A DNA stretch of 41,762 nucleotides, from assembly GCA_023301565.1 (NCBI GenBank), contig JALZUO010000099.1, positions 1 through 41,762 of the forward strand. The letters are read 5' to 3'. Source of the DNA: Oligoflexales bacterium. GTDB lineage: Bacteria > Bdellovibrionota_B > Oligoflexia > Oligoflexales > JALZUQ01. Below are positions 1 through 8,344 of the stretch, in pieces (positions within the stretch are counted from its first letter, which is position 1; each line of letters opens with the position of its first letter). A model generated the notes under the pieces. The model was given only the letters and a program-made list of their open reading frames with translations. It searched no databases and had not been told where the DNA came from. The translations under genes and the position numbers were made by a program.

Positions 1-452
1 AGCTGTTTCCAGGAAATTTTATCTATTTCTACCTTTTTGAGGTTCAGATCCGGCACATGGTTTTTTAGCCGCAAAAAGAAGACTTCATGAAAGCAATACT
101 TTCCTCGTAGCCTAGACCACCAACTTTGCGGTGCTAGTTTGAATTTTCTCGAAGCGAAGAAGTCAGCTATCTTCTCATCTTGAATCAATGTGTCAGCTAA
201 CCAAATTGCGGAGATCTCCTGATCTTTTACTTTGGCCGATAAAATAAGATTTTTAATCGGATTTTGATAAGCATAAAAACTGTAGCAGGTCGTAACCTGG
301 TCAAACACTTCTTCGCAGGCAATAATTCTTTCGAGAGGAGAAAAATGCATAAATACTTTTTCCCGACACAGTTCACAAACAACATCTGCGTGTGTAAAGC
401 TTGCGGAAAAGTTTTTCTGACAGCCAAAACAGTTTTTTAAAACTTTTAACAT
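1..452 (-). CDS. comF: ComF family phosphoribosyltransferase-like protein, N-terminal part (cut by window edge)
   Basis: An open frame starts at the ATG at 452 and continues past base 1, so only about 150 residues are visible and the phosphoribosyltransferase active-site loop is outside the window. The N-terminus carries two CxxC-type pairs (CFGCQ near residues 8-12 and CELC near 27-30), the zinc-ribbon arrangement of ComF proteins. These are followed by the family-typical segment YAYQNPIKNLILSAK. A later WWSRLRGKY stretch aligns with the usual R-x-R-G-F-N region but is divergent. ComF proteins are linked to DNA uptake in naturally competent bacteria, but many homologues have no proven role. 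The gene lies 48 bases downstream of rlmH on the same strand, with a weak terminator-like hairpin between them. Family assignment is fairly secure; function is not. Confidence 0.75.
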   Translation of the reverse strand, partial: MLKVLKNCFGCQKNFSASFTHADVVCELCREKVFMHFSPLERIIACEEVFDQVTTCYSFYAYQNPIKNLILSAKVKDQEISAIWLADTLIQDEKIADFFASRKFKLAPQSWWSRLRGKYCFHEVFFLRLKNHVPDLNLKKVEIDKISWKQ

Positions 453-463
453 AACGGACAGAC

Positions 464-497
464 TAAAAAAAATGCCCAAAGTCAGCCAGAGGCATGC
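464..497 (-). terminator. Weak terminator-like hairpin between rlmH and comF
   Basis: Read on the minus strand, a 5-bp stem (ATGCC with GGCAT, plus-strand 472-476 and 491-495) with a 14-base loop is followed by eight T. It lies directly after the rlmH stop. The stem is short, so it may only attenuate transcription into comF. Confidence 0.3.
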
Positions 498-500
498 TTT

Positions 501-914
501 TTACGCGTGATGGTATTTTGAACCGTTAAGAATACTTAAAGCTCGATACACCTGTTCGTGCAAGACAAGCCAGGCAAGGTCTCCAGCCAGAACCATAGGA
601 GATATATTAATTCTTAAGTCAGCTTGTTTTTCAATTTCTGAGAGTCCGTGAGCGCCGCCAACAATAAAGTAGACTCTTTTTACGGCCGGGTTATCCATGC
701 TCTTTTTTAGCAGCGCTGCCCAGCCTTCGGATGAAACAGGTTTACCTCGCTCATCTAGGACAACAAGGTAGGTTCCACTTTTTTTGTTAGTGAGCTTTTG
801 GTCTGCAGCGGAGTCAACCTGGGCATACCGCAGCGATCTTTTTGTATATTCATTGCAAAGAGTGCTGATTTCAGATGCGGCAACCTTGGATTCTTTTAAA
901 AGTGTAATTTTCAT
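501..914 (-). CDS. rlmH: RlmH, 23S rRNA (pseudouridine-1915 N3) methyltransferase
   Basis: A 137-residue SPOUT-class methyltransferase that, in characterised homologues, methylates the pseudouridine at 23S rRNA position 1915 on the assembled 70S ribosome using S-adenosylmethionine. The diagnostic parts are the strand LVVLDERGKPVSS, the glycine-rich SAM loop FIVGGAHGLSE, and the C-terminal LVLHEQVYRALSILNGSKYHH, which matches the E-Q-x-Y-R-A ... Y-H ending of the family. It is about 18 residues shorter than the usual 155 or so, the missing part lying between the first strand block and LVVLDE. The fold core and C-terminal knot are intact. It follows rsfS by 12 bases in the obg-nadD-rsfS-rlmH order common in bacteria. 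The start ATG at 914 has no strong Shine-Dalgarno site. Confidence 0.93.
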   Translation of the reverse strand: MKITLLKESKVAASEISTLCNEYTKRSLRYAQVDSAADQKLTNKKSGTYLVVLDERGKPVSSEGWAALLKKSMDNPAVKRVYFIVGGAHGLSEIEKQADLRINISPMVLAGDLAWLVLHEQVYRALSILNGSKYHHA

Positions 915-926
915 TTTGGTTTAACT

Positions 927-1313
927 TTAACTAGGTTTTTGTTTTTCAGACGTATCAATAGTCAAAAACTTTGCCTGTGGCCAAAGGCTTTCAATGGCAT
1001 AATAGTCACGCAAGTTGTCAAAGAATATATGAACATTAAACCTGCCGTAATCCATCAGAATCCACTGCCCTTCGTTCTGGCCCTCGGTGTTTTGGGGCTT
1101 GATGCCTGCTTCTGCCAAAGATTTTTGGATGGCACTGGCGATGGCTTTGGTTTGTCGGTCGTTGTCGCCGCTGCAAATAAGCTGCAGGTCACACATATCC
1201 GAAAATGGGTTTACGTCAAGCAAGACAAGGCGTTTGGCCTTTTTGTCTATTGCAGCATCTGTTGCAGCTTTTGCTATAAGTTGAAGATCTTGAGGGATTT
1301 TTGATTCGTTCAT
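927..1313 (-). CDS. rsfS: RsfS, ribosomal silencing factor (Iojap family)
   Basis: A 128-residue member of the RsfS/Iojap family. In studied bacteria it binds ribosomal protein L14 on the 50S subunit and blocks joining to the 30S during nutrient limitation. Family signatures are the core KRLVLLDVNPFSDMCDLQLICSG (positions about 26-48), the segment EGQNEGQWILMDYGRFNVHIF and the following YYAIESLW, equivalent to the usual W-x-L-x-D-x-G-D-V-x-V-H-x-F and Y-x-L-E-x-L-W motifs. The alanine/lysine-rich N-terminus is normal. Its ATG overlaps the nadD stop by four bases (ATGA), indicating translational coupling. Confidence is high from motif match and gene order. Confidence 0.95.
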   Translation of the reverse strand: MNESKIPQDLQLIAKAATDAAIDKKAKRLVLLDVNPFSDMCDLQLICSGDNDRQTKAIASAIQKSLAEAGIKPQNTEGQNEGQWILMDYGRFNVHIFFDNLRDYYAIESLWPQAKFLTIDTSEKQKPS

Positions 1314-2002
1314 AAGTGCTTTCCATTTGTGTTGTATAAACTGTTTTCTTTTATATAAGTAGCTACCGAGTGTGGGACGCTTGCCTCTAGGTCTATTTCG
1401 CCTCTCCGAATGCTTGTGCTAGAAACATCTGAAGTGGGCTTAGTGTGAATAAAAATGCGGGGTTTATTCTGCCGGTTTGTTTTTCGTGTCAACCAGTTTT
1501 GGGTAAAATATAAGTCTTCGCCCCAAGGGGTAAACAGTGCTTCATACTTTTGTTTGATTCTCTCTACGGAATGAAGGCGAGGAAAAACAACAAAATTTAC
1601 AAGCGAGGCAATCTCCCCCCAGGATTTCCACTTGTCGAAGCTGAGCCACTGGTCGTCACCAAAAATCCAGGCAGGTCGATCCAGTGTTAGGTCTTGGGTT
1701 TTTAGTCGGTCAATTGCATATTGAGGCTTGCTAGCTGCTTTCTCAATTATGATAGAGGCACTCGTTGTTTCGTTGATTTCTTGTAGCTTTTCAAGTGTTA
1801 GCACCACCATGGTTTTTCTTTCTTCAAAGCCAGTAGGGGTTTTTTGCTGCAACCCAAGAGGCGGAGGCGTCTGGTCTACAAACACCTTGATTTTTGCTTC
1901 TGCAAAAGTTTTAGCGCACTTTTTTAACAATTCAAGATGAGCATTGTGTGGAGGGTCAAAAGCTCCTCCATAAAATAGCAATGTTGGTAGATTTAGCTCC
2001 AC
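1310..2002 (-). CDS. nadD: NadD, nicotinate-nucleotide adenylyltransferase
   Basis: A 230-residue nucleotidyltransferase that joins ATP and nicotinate mononucleotide to give deamido-NAD in cytoplasmic NAD synthesis. The N-terminal FYGGAFDPPHNAHLEL (about residues 10-25) is the G-x-F-x-P-x-H-x-G/A-H motif. The C-terminal SSTSIRRGEI (about 194-203) is the I-S-S-T-x-I-R ATP-binding motif. The central FGDDQWLSFDKW segment matches the substrate loop of NadD. Its ATG lies within the end of obg (10-base overlap) and its stop overlaps the rsfS start, so the three are probably one coupled transcript. Length is typical. Confidence 0.95.
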   Translation of the reverse strand: MELNLPTLLFYGGAFDPPHNAHLELLKKCAKTFAEAKIKVFVDQTPPPLGLQQKTPTGFEERKTMVVLTLEKLQEINETTSASIIIEKAASKPQYAIDRLKTQDLTLDRPAWIFGDDQWLSFDKWKSWGEIASLVNFVVFPRLHSVERIKQKYEALFTPWGEDLYFTQNWLTRKTNRQNKPRIFIHTKPTSDVSSTSIRRGEIDLEASVPHSVATYIKENSLYNTNGKHL

Positions 2003-3081
2003 AGGTTCTCGTCATCGACACGTTTGCTTTTTTGCGTTGTGACAGCAATTGAAATTTCATCTAGGAGAGTGTCCATTCCCTCGCCTTGAACACTGCTAAA
2101 AAAGAGAAGTTTTTTAGATGCACCTTCAGCCTTGAATTTTTCAACAATTGCTTTCTTGTATTCCGCTTCCATAAGCTCACATTTACTGATGCCAACAAGC
2201 CACTCTTTGCTCGTCAGGCTTTTAGAGTACGCTTCAAGCTCATTGTCTAGCGCCGAAAATTGACGCCAGACCCGCTCAGCGTTGTCTTCGGGTGTTTCCG
2301 TGGTTTCGTCTACGCTGGTTACAATCTTTAACAGTACGAGGGTCCGTTCAAGGTGTTTTAAAAACTGGATCCCTAAACCTTTACCTGTATGTGCTCCTTC
2401 TATAAGGCCTGGAATATCTGCAAAAACAACCGGTGTTGCTAGCTCACGCCCACTATGGTTCCGGTTTGCGATTCCAAGCTGAGGTATAAGTGTTGTAAAC
2501 GGGTAGTCAGCAATTTTTGGCTTGGCGTTACTTATCTTCGAGAGCAAAGTAGATTTCCCTGCATTTGGAAAGCCCGCTAGTCCGACCTCGGCTAAAACTT
2601 TTAGTTCTGCTTTTAAAAATCTTTTTTCTCCAACCACGCCCTGCGTACATTTATCTGGTGCGCGCTGGGTAGAACTTTTAAAATGTAGGTTGCCGAGTCC
2701 ATGCTGCCCGCCTTTGGCCAGAAGAGCTGTTTGTCCATCTTCTAAAACTTCACAGACGACACCTAGTGGTTCGCCTTCTTCGTTCATCTCAAGAAACACC
2801 GTGCCCGGAGGAACCTCTAGGTAAAAGTGGTCGCCACTGGCCCCGGTTCTGCCGTTCGTTCCACCTTTGATCCCATCTTCGGCTTTATACATTCTTTTTT
2901 CTAAAAGGTGCCCCAGGGTATTAAGCCCCCTGTTGGCCTTTGCGTAGACATCTCCACCACGACCCCCGTTTCCACCGTCCGGTCCAAGCTTTGGTAGGTT
3001 TCGGGCGGTTCGAAAGCTAACCATCCCATCTCCTCCTTTGCCGGAGAGAACAAATAGCCTTCTTTCATCAATAAACTTCAT
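1993..3081 (-). CDS. obg: Obg/CgtA ribosome-associated GTPase
   Basis: A large GTPase needed for 50S maturation and stringent-response signalling in studied bacteria. The N-terminal Obg domain (about residues 1-158) is glycine-rich, with GKGGDGMVSFR and GPDGGNGGRGGDVY. The G domain has the P-loop GFPNAGKSTL, switch residues PFTTL, DIPGLIEGA (G3) and a SKCEL-type G4. The C-terminal extension is short. The frame opens at a GTG at 3090, but the family begins M-K-F-I/V-D-E, so the ATG at 3081 (362 residues) is chosen; neither start has a strong Shine-Dalgarno site. It sits 80 bases after rpmA, past a terminator, and overlaps nadD by 10 bases. Confidence 0.96.
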   Translation of the reverse strand: MKFIDERRLFVLSGKGGDGMVSFRTARNLPKLGPDGGNGGRGGDVYAKANRGLNTLGHLLEKRMYKAEDGIKGGTNGRTGASGDHFYLEVPPGTVFLEMNEEGEPLGVVCEVLEDGQTALLAKGGQHGLGNLHFKSSTQRAPDKCTQGVVGEKRFLKAELKVLAEVGLAGFPNAGKSTLLSKISNAKPKIADYPFTTLIPQLGIANRNHSGRELATPVVFADIPGLIEGAHTGKGLGIQFLKHLERTLVLLKIVTSVDETTETPEDNAERVWRQFSALDNELEAYSKSLTSKEWLVGISKCELMEAEYKKAIVEKFKAEGASKKLLFFSSVQGEGMDTLLDEISIAVTTQKSKRVDDENLWS

Positions 3082-3111
3082 GGTTTTCACTTTATGTTGG
3101 AACTTAAATAA

Positions 3112-3139
3112 AAAAAGCGGCTATTTGAGGCCGCTTTTT
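3112..3139 (-). terminator. Rho-independent terminator after rplU-rpmA
   Basis: A ten-base stem (3112-3121 with 3130-3139), GC-rich in its inner half with an 8-base loop, ends in a T run on the minus strand. It lies 22 bases past the rpmA stop and separates rplU-rpmA from obg. The A and T tails make it near symmetrical, but no plus-strand gene needs it. Confidence 0.8.
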
Positions 3140-3161
3140 GGATATGAGCAAGGGGCTTTAA

Positions 3162-3419
3162 TTAAGCCACAGGGATAATATCAATTTTTGAACGTTTGCG
3201 GTCTTTTCTACCAAACTGAACAATGCCGTCACATGTAGCGAAAAGCGTGTAGTCTTTGCCAGTACCTACGTTTTTTCCTGCGTGAAACGAACTACCAACT
3301 TGCCGAACTATGATGCTTCCAGCAGTGACCATTTGTCCGCCAAACGCTTTTACGCCTCTATATTGCGGGTTCGAATCTCTACCGTTTTTGGAACTACCGC
3401 CAGCCTTTTTATGTGCCAT
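3162..3419 (-). CDS. rpmA: 50S ribosomal protein L27
   Basis: An 85-residue L27. It begins [20 protein letters not shown] and carries the conserved GVKx[28 protein letters not shown].. core. L27 contacts the peptidyl-transferase centre through its flexible N-terminus; here that N-terminus starts AHKKAGGS without the cleavable extension seen in Firmicutes. It follows rplU by 28 bases and is followed by a strong terminator, the standard rplU-rpmA unit. Confidence 0.98.
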   Translation of the reverse strand: MAHKKAGGSSKNGRDSNPQYRGVKAFGGQMVTAGSIIVRQVGSSFHAGKNVGTGKDYTLFATCDGIVQFGRKDRKRSKIDIIPVA

Positions 3420-3447
3420 TTTTTATTCTCCGCTAAATCGCCTTGGA

Positions 3448-3750
3448 TTAAATACCAGTTACTTCTACTAAACAGCCGTTTTGCTTGTGGCCGCGTTTTA
3501 CCTTGTAGTTTTTTCTACGCTTATACTTGAATACGATGATTTTTGGAGCGCGTTGTACCTTAAGTACTTTTCCAGCAACTTTTCCGCCGCCAACTTTTAC
3601 TGCACCCTTGTCGTCATATGTCATCACAACGTTTTCAAAAGAAACCGTGTCGCCTTCTTTGCAATCTTTTGTCTCTGGCGAGTCGACCCAAAAAGAAGTA
3701 CCTTTTTCTGCGACAAATTGCCGGCTACCTGCTTTGAATACTGCCTTCAT
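3448..3750 (-). CDS. rplU: 50S ribosomal protein L21
   Basis: A 100-residue L21, first gene of the rplU-rpmA unit. It starts MKAVFKAGSRQFVAEKGTSF, the K-x-G-x-K/R-Q-x-V/R pattern, and ends with the basic segment KRRKNYKVKRGHKQNGCLVEVTGI, matching the K-R-R-K-x-Y-x-x-x-x-G-H-R-Q family signature. It binds 23S rRNA in the large subunit. A good sigma70-type promoter is seen about 60 bases upstream. AGTAGGAT before the ATG is a plausible Shine-Dalgarno region. Confidence 0.97.
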   Translation of the reverse strand: MKAVFKAGSRQFVAEKGTSFWVDSPETKDCKEGDTVSFENVVMTYDDKGAVKVGGGKVAGKVLKVQRAPKIIVFKYKRRKNYKVKRGHKQNGCLVEVTGI

Positions 3751-3807
3751 TTTTATCCTACTTTCTTCACAACTATACTAAATAGCTAAAACCCTTGTGG
3801 GCTATGC

Positions 3808-3836
3808 AATATCGCCAATGCTGCGCAAATTGTCAA
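3808..3836 (-). promoter_or_regulatory. Sigma70-type promoter for rplU-rpmA
   Basis: On the minus strand a perfect -35 TTGACA (plus 3831-3836) is followed after exactly 17 bases by GATATT (plus 3808-3813), a 4/6 match to TATAAT. It lies 58 bases upstream of the rplU start, leaving a short 5' leader. This is the best promoter match I found in the window. Confidence 0.7.
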
Positions 3837-3946
3837 CGCACGGAGTACTTCAGGGCAAATAAAAACCCTAGAGAACACAAAACCTTACAGCCCAAGGCGA
3901 AAACATGTTAGCCTAAATGATAAGCAGTTGGAGGACTCCTCAAGCC

Positions 3947-4759
3947 ATGCAAGAGGCTATAACCAAAAAAAATAAAATATATACAGCTATTTACAATGAA
4001 TCTGCCTTGTCCGAGCAAACACCGGTAGTGCTTATTCGAGGCCTTGGGCGTGTGATTGAGCATTGGCATGGATTCGAAGAAAAAGTAGCGGCAGGGCATC
4101 CAGCAATTGTTTTCGACAATAAGGGTATGGGCCGTTCCACTGAAAGCCTAGATCTCTCAGCTACTATTTCTGATTTCGCAGAGCACCTTATAGAGGTCCT
4201 AGATCATTGGAAGGCCGATAAAGCACACCTTGTCGGGATTAGTCTTGGCGGGATGATTGCCATCGAAACGGCCAAACTGTTTCCCAAGCGTGTTTCTTCT
4301 TTTTGTGCCATTAATTCTAGCGCGAACTTTCGCGCTGGCATGCGTCTTTCGCTATCTGGAATTTATGTTTTTACAAAGCATGGGGTCACTCGCGGAAACT
4401 CTGACGAAGCTTTGTTTGATGCAATGGTTGCATCAAACAGTCCAGAAGAAAAAAGGCAATACCTTAAAGAGTGGAGCCTCATCAGTGATAAGTATGGACT
4501 CAACGGATACAGCACGTTTTGTCAGTTGAAGGCTGCACTGTTCTTTGGTGCCAGCAAGAGCTGGGAGCGAATCGAAGCTCCAGGCCTAATTGTAGTAGGC
4601 GGAAAAGACAGGCTGGTCCCACCTGGAAATAGTAACTACCTTGCCCGCAAACTGCCTAACGCCGAACTTCTCCGGATACCGTACGCTGGCCACGAGCTTT
4701 TAATGGATGCAGGTGATGAGTTCTTAAAACACTACAGTGAGTTTTTGCGGGCTATCTAG
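3947..4759 (+). CDS. Alpha/beta hydrolase
   Basis: A 270-residue alpha/beta-hydrolase-fold protein of unknown substrate. The nucleophile elbow is GISLGG (Ser99), the acid Asp221 lies in GGKDRLVP and the base His249 in YAGHELL, so the triad is complete. VVFDNKGMGRS is the usual D-x-R/K-G-x-G-x-S loop after strand 4. The oxyanion loop reads RGLGR rather than the more common HGxGG. The frame could open at an ATG at 3917, but ATG 3947 is preceded by GGAGG (spacing 12) while 3917 has no ribosome site. The gene is alone on the plus strand among minus-strand genes and converges on the RNase gene 7 bases away. Similar proteins include esterases, lactonases and haloperoxidase-like enzymes. Confidence 0.88.
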   Translation: MQEAITKKNKIYTAIYNESALSEQTPVVLIRGLGRVIEHWHGFEEKVAAGHPAIVFDNKGMGRSTESLDLSATISDFAEHLIEVLDHWKADKAHLVGISLGGMIAIETAKLFPKRVSSFCAINSSANFRAGMRLSLSGIYVFTKHGVTRGNSDEALFDAMVASNSPEEKRQYLKEWSLISDKYGLNGYSTFCQLKAALFFGASKSWERIEAPGLIVVGGKDRLVPPGNSNYLARKLPNAELLRIPYAGHELLMDAGDEFLKHYSEFLRAI

Positions 4760-4766
4760 AGTTAAA

Positions 4767-5966
4767 TTAAAGCTCTTTATGTAGCTCAGTATGTCTGCCA
4801 GCCAAGGCCTCGCTAAGCGTAAGCCCATTGCGTCTTCTTGATGCCATGCAAACTCCAAACACGTCTACGTTTGAAAGTTCAAACTTTTGTTTGCCGCGCT
4901 CTAGCTCTGGGGCGATTCGATCTGCTAGCGCTTGTAAAGCTTCTTTTTCGTTGCTTGAAATAAAATCTATCGCAATCAGGCCAGATAGGTTTCGAAGGCA
5001 GATTTGCCGAGCAATACATTCGGCAGCTTCTTGGTTAATGTTTTTGACCGCATTAGCGTAGGGAACTTTGGAGCTGTATCCTGCGGAATTGACATCTACA
5101 GTATGCATGGCCTTTGTTTGTTCAAAGTAAACAGACCCACCACCAACCAGTCCAACAAAAGATCCCAGACATGATCGCAGTTCTTTTTTGATGGCTTCAG
5201 GAAAGTCCTGGATGGATTCACAAGCAGCAACATTGCCAATATCTTTGTATTTTTCTGCAGCAGGACCTGTGCACGCAGACAAAAGAGAGCTGGCCTCCTC
5301 GCGTCGTTTTTCGGCTGCGTGTATTGCTGCTGTATTTTTAGTTAAAAGTTTTAGAGCTACATGCTCGAAAGCTGTGACTATTTCTAGTTTTTCAAAAAGT
5401 GGCAGGTTCGCAGCTTTTTCTGTGAACGCTTGTGCTGCAGCGCTTTCAGCGGCCAACCTTTCTAACTTTGATGGGGTACAAATGCCTGCAAAGGTCCGGA
5501 TCAGTAGCTCGTTGGGAAGTGTCGCCCTCTTGAGTTGTTTTTTCCAGGCATCCTGTGCATCTGAAGGGATCGACTGAGATACGCGGTGCGTCTTTTGCCC
5601 GGGTTTCCAAACAGAAAACAGACTTGGGTATTGCAAGGCCTTTGAAAAAGACGGCGGCTTATCGTCTCTGCTGCCATGCAAAAGCTGAACGCATACCTGG
5701 TCGCCCGGGTTTAGGCTGGGATCATTTTCTTTTACAAAAGCTTTTTTCCCAGATTGATATTCTACAAAAAATCCTTCGAGACTTTTTGGGTTTTGCAAAA
5801 CTCTGGCCTGCCAAATATCTGTAGGCTTCCCGCAATTTTCTTGAAGGTTTGCAATATATATTTCTAAAACTTTATGAGACTCCTGATTAGCCCGGATGCC
5901 AATTAAAAACCGGTTCCATTCTACAATCAATACAATTTCACGTTGTGACTTGTTTGGGTTAAGCAA
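4767..5966 (-). CDS. rng: Ribonuclease E/G family protein (short, RNase G-like)
   Basis: A 399-residue protein of the RNase E/G catalytic family. After an S1-like N-terminal part (about residues 45-105, EGFFVEYQSGKKAFV) come the DNase I-like subdomain motifs GGSVYFEQTKAMHTVDVNSAG and LRNLSGLIAIDFI. The two metal-binding aspartates are Asp291 and Asp334, 43 residues apart as in E. coli RNase E (Asp303/Asp346). Near the end, FGVCMASRRRNGLTLSEAL is a drifted form of the usual G-L-V-E-x-T-R-K-R motif. The Zn-link CPxC motif and any degradosome scaffold are absent. Its start overlaps the end of waaA by 8 bases, so it is co-transcribed with LPS genes. Divergence leaves the exact RNA target open. 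Confidence 0.85.
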   Translation of the reverse strand: MLNPNKSQREIVLIVEWNRFLIGIRANQESHKVLEIYIANLQENCGKPTDIWQARVLQNPKSLEGFFVEYQSGKKAFVKENDPSLNPGDQVCVQLLHGSRDDKPPSFSKALQYPSLFSVWKPGQKTHRVSQSIPSDAQDAWKKQLKRATLPNELLIRTFAGICTPSKLERLAAESAAAQAFTEKAANLPLFEKLEIVTAFEHVALKLLTKNTAAIHAAEKRREEASSLLSACTGPAAEKYKDIGNVAACESIQDFPEAIKKELRSCLGSFVGLVGGGSVYFEQTKAMHTVDVNSAGYSSKVPYANAVKNINQEAAECIARQICLRNLSGLIAIDFISSNEKEALQALADRIAPELERGKQKFELSNVDVFGVCMASRRRNGLTLSEALAGRHTELHKEL

Positions 5967-7131
5967 TCTGCTCTCCTAGTATCTTAGACAGTATTTTCTG
6001 GGAAGCGCCTTGGTGCTGCCTAAAGAGTTCTTGGCATTCCTTTGCAGAGATATTTGTCTGCGAGCTGAAAAAATCTTGAACATCTTTTTTATCTTTAAGG
6101 ACGCTCAAAGCTTCGGTATTTTCCAGAGCTTTAGCCTCCGGGCTATTGCTAAGGTTTGAGCCAATAAAAGTGTGAACCCCATAGGCCAAGGGCTCTAAAA
6201 TGTTGTGCAGAGCGCCACTTAAGCCCCCACCTACGTATGCTTTAGCAGCAAACCCGTAGGCATCACGCAGCAAGCCTAGCTCAGTGCAAACATAAACAGT
6301 GTCAGCTTCAAGCTGGTCAGTTTGCGAGACAGATTTGATTTCTCGCCACTTTACTCCAAACCCAGAAAGAATGCTTTTGATCTCACTGATGTTTTTATTG
6401 GAAAGGTCGTGTGGGAATGCAAGCACTGGGCGCGAACTTTTAAAGCCTGGCTTAGAAAAAAGAAAATCTACATCTTCCTTCCAAATGCTTCCTAGGCAAA
6501 TAAATTTTGGAGTTGCTATGCAAGCTGTATCAAAAGAATCAAATTTAGTGTCGCCTGTGTCCTCATCTACAAAAGAAGCAAGACTTTTTGGGACTTTGCC
6601 CACCGAAAAAACCCTGCCAAAGTGTGAAAATATCCATTTGTAGATCCAGACATTAGAGGTTGGTTTGTGAAAATTCACAAGATAGTTATCTGCAGCGGTT
6701 CCGCTGGCAGCAATAGCGCCGGGCCAAAGCTCGCCACGGATAAAAAACACTCCACGAGGTTTTATGCTGTTAAAGTGGCGTTTCCAAGCCCAATAACCCA
6801 AAATAGGGGTTAAGCAGCAGGTGCCAACTGGTTTTTCTTTCAAAGAGGCAATAAACTTAGTTCCGGAAGTAGAGAATATAAAGAAGTGTATGTGCGCACT
6901 TGGGGTCCTTGATTTTAGCTGCTTTGCAAGTGATTCTGCCTGTTTGTATTCTCCAGCAGAGCTACAAAAAAATACCCAGGAGTTTTGGGGGGTATTTGGA
7001 AGAGTCCGCAGCCAGAAGTTTTGTTTTTTTAGTTTTTTTGAAAACAAAGAAAGCGGGCCCAGCAGAAAATAAAAAATCCAAACCAAAGCCTGCTCTAAAG
7101 TAAATATTATATGGTCAAGTAGGCCTTTCAA
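5959..7131 (-). CDS. waaA: 3-deoxy-D-manno-octulosonic acid (Kdo) transferase
   Basis: A 390-residue GT30-family enzyme that transfers Kdo from CMP-Kdo to lipid A precursors at the inner face of the cytoplasmic membrane. An N-terminal hydrophobic anchor (about residues 8-30) is followed by FFCSSAGEYKQAESL, where Glu61 matches the catalytic base (Glu60 in E. coli). FIRGELWPG and the C-terminal TELGLLRDAYGFAAKAYVGG ... HNILEPLAYG segment match the family's E-L-G ... F-V-G-G-S ... G-x-H-N-x-L-E-P motif. It is coupled at both ends: ATGA overlap with the GT9 gene upstream and an 8-base overlap with the RNase gene downstream. The sequence is divergent, so the number of Kdo units added cannot be told. 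Confidence 0.88.
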   Translation of the reverse strand: MKGLLDHIIFTLEQALVWIFYFLLGPLSLFSKKLKKQNFWLRTLPNTPQNSWVFFCSSAGEYKQAESLAKQLKSRTPSAHIHFFIFSTSGTKFIASLKEKPVGTCCLTPILGYWAWKRHFNSIKPRGVFFIRGELWPGAIAASGTAADNYLVNFHKPTSNVWIYKWIFSHFGRVFSVGKVPKSLASFVDEDTGDTKFDSFDTACIATPKFICLGSIWKEDVDFLFSKPGFKSSRPVLAFPHDLSNKNISEIKSILSGFGVKWREIKSVSQTDQLEADTVYVCTELGLLRDAYGFAAKAYVGGGLSGALHNILEPLAYGVHTFIGSNLSNSPEAKALENTEALSVLKDKKDVQDFFSSQTNISAKECQELFRQHQGASQKILSKILGEQIA

Positions 7132-8162
7132 TTGCTCTCCATTTTTTTGAAAACAAAGTCAGCTATTTTCTGCAAGTCTATTTTGTAAAAGCAGCCATAG
7201 TCGCCGTAGCGGCACTCTTTTTTGCCATGAAGCGAGCAGGGCCGGCAGCCCAAGTCTGTCTGGAATACTGCGCTTTCTGGGAGCGATGGGCTAAAACCAA
7301 AGTCAGGAACAGTTGGTCCCATCAAGGCTGCGCAAGGCGTGCCGAGCAGCTCTGCGATGTGCAAAGGTGCTGAATCAGCAGCGACAAGCACCGCGGACTC
7401 TTCTAGCTCTTTGCAAGTTTGCGTAAGCGGGTTTTTTGTTGAAACAACCTTGGTCGTTCTTTCTAGGTTTGAAAACGCTTTTTCATATTCTGAGCTAGGC
7501 CCGCAGCCTAACAAAACAAAGTTTGTTTCTTTTTTAATTTTTCCATCTAGCATCTCAATTAGTTCATCAAAATATTTAACAGGTATTGACTTTGTTTGGT
7601 AGCCAGCTTGCGGGGCAAAAGCAATTTGGTTGCTTGCATTTTTTCGTTCACTTAACGGTTTTTTAGTAGTTGTTGTTAGCCCATCTAGATTTAACTTTTT
7701 CAACGCGACGTTTGTGGCCTCCAAAACCAGATCGAGCTGATGCACGTGAAGGGGGTTAGCATTGTATTTTTTAGAGCGACCAAACAGTTGGGCCCAAAAA
7801 ACGAGAGATCTTCGAAAAAACCTCCTTTTGTTTATTTTTATCGTGATGGCAGGTAGTGCCGACTTAACCGAAAAACATACACGTGCTGAGCGTGGGTTTT
7901 TTTGCAGATCTACAAAAGCTCCTTGAAACTTTTTTTGCTTGAGGAAGCTTACTACCTCTTCTGGGGTTTGCCAGGGGCAATACTCTACCCAGGCATGTTG
8001 TTTTTCAAAGATAGGTTGGGCTAGCTTTGGGCCAAACCAAAATACTCGGCGCCCGGCCATCAATGGCTTAAGGGCTTCGAGGACACGGCTGCTTAAAATA
8101 ACGTCACCTAGGGCGCTGCTACGGTAAAAAGCGATATCTTTATTAGGTAGACTCAAATTCAC
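7128..8162 (-). CDS. Glycosyltransferase family 9 (ADP-heptose:LPS heptosyltransferase-like)
   Basis: A 344-residue GT9 enzyme, probably acting on the LPS inner core. The N-terminus has the family opening YRSSALGDVILSSRVLEAL. The C-terminal half has VAADSAPLHIAELLGTPCAALMGPTVPDF, the D-S-G/A-P-x-H-x-A nucleotide-sugar motif, and ends with the cysteine-rich stretch GCRPCSLHGKKECRYGDYG common in heptosyltransferases. The start is a GTG at 8162 with GGGA eight bases upstream. It is the first gene of the operon with waaA and the RNase E/G gene. I cannot say which core heptose it adds (WaaC-, WaaF- or WaaQ-like). Confidence 0.88.
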   Translation of the reverse strand: MNLSLPNKDIAFYRSSALGDVILSSRVLEALKPLMAGRRVFWFGPKLAQPIFEKQHAWVEYCPWQTPEEVVSFLKQKKFQGAFVDLQKNPRSARVCFSVKSALPAITIKINKRRFFRRSLVFWAQLFGRSKKYNANPLHVHQLDLVLEATNVALKKLNLDGLTTTTKKPLSERKNASNQIAFAPQAGYQTKSIPVKYFDELIEMLDGKIKKETNFVLLGCGPSSEYEKAFSNLERTTKVVSTKNPLTQTCKELEESAVLVAADSAPLHIAELLGTPCAALMGPTVPDFGFSPSLPESAVFQTDLGCRPCSLHGKKECRYGDYGCFYKIDLQKIADFVFKKMESN

Positions 8163-8344
8163 ACAAAATTCCCAACCTTTTGTTATTCTTCTGTTAACAA
8201 CTTTTTGCTCGGCAACAAAGCCCTTCTAGGGTAGCAAATGCTTTTGTATGTCGTGCATTCTAGACTTTGAAGGTGATAGCCTATAAAATAGGCAAGCGCG
8301 TGGGTATCCCGGGCAAATTAGAGACTGAAAGAGAGCAAAATCAT

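Noticed and set aside
939-1304. Plus-strand frame opposite rsfS
   Set aside because: RsfS motifs occupy the other strand over the same bases; no start signal or family match.
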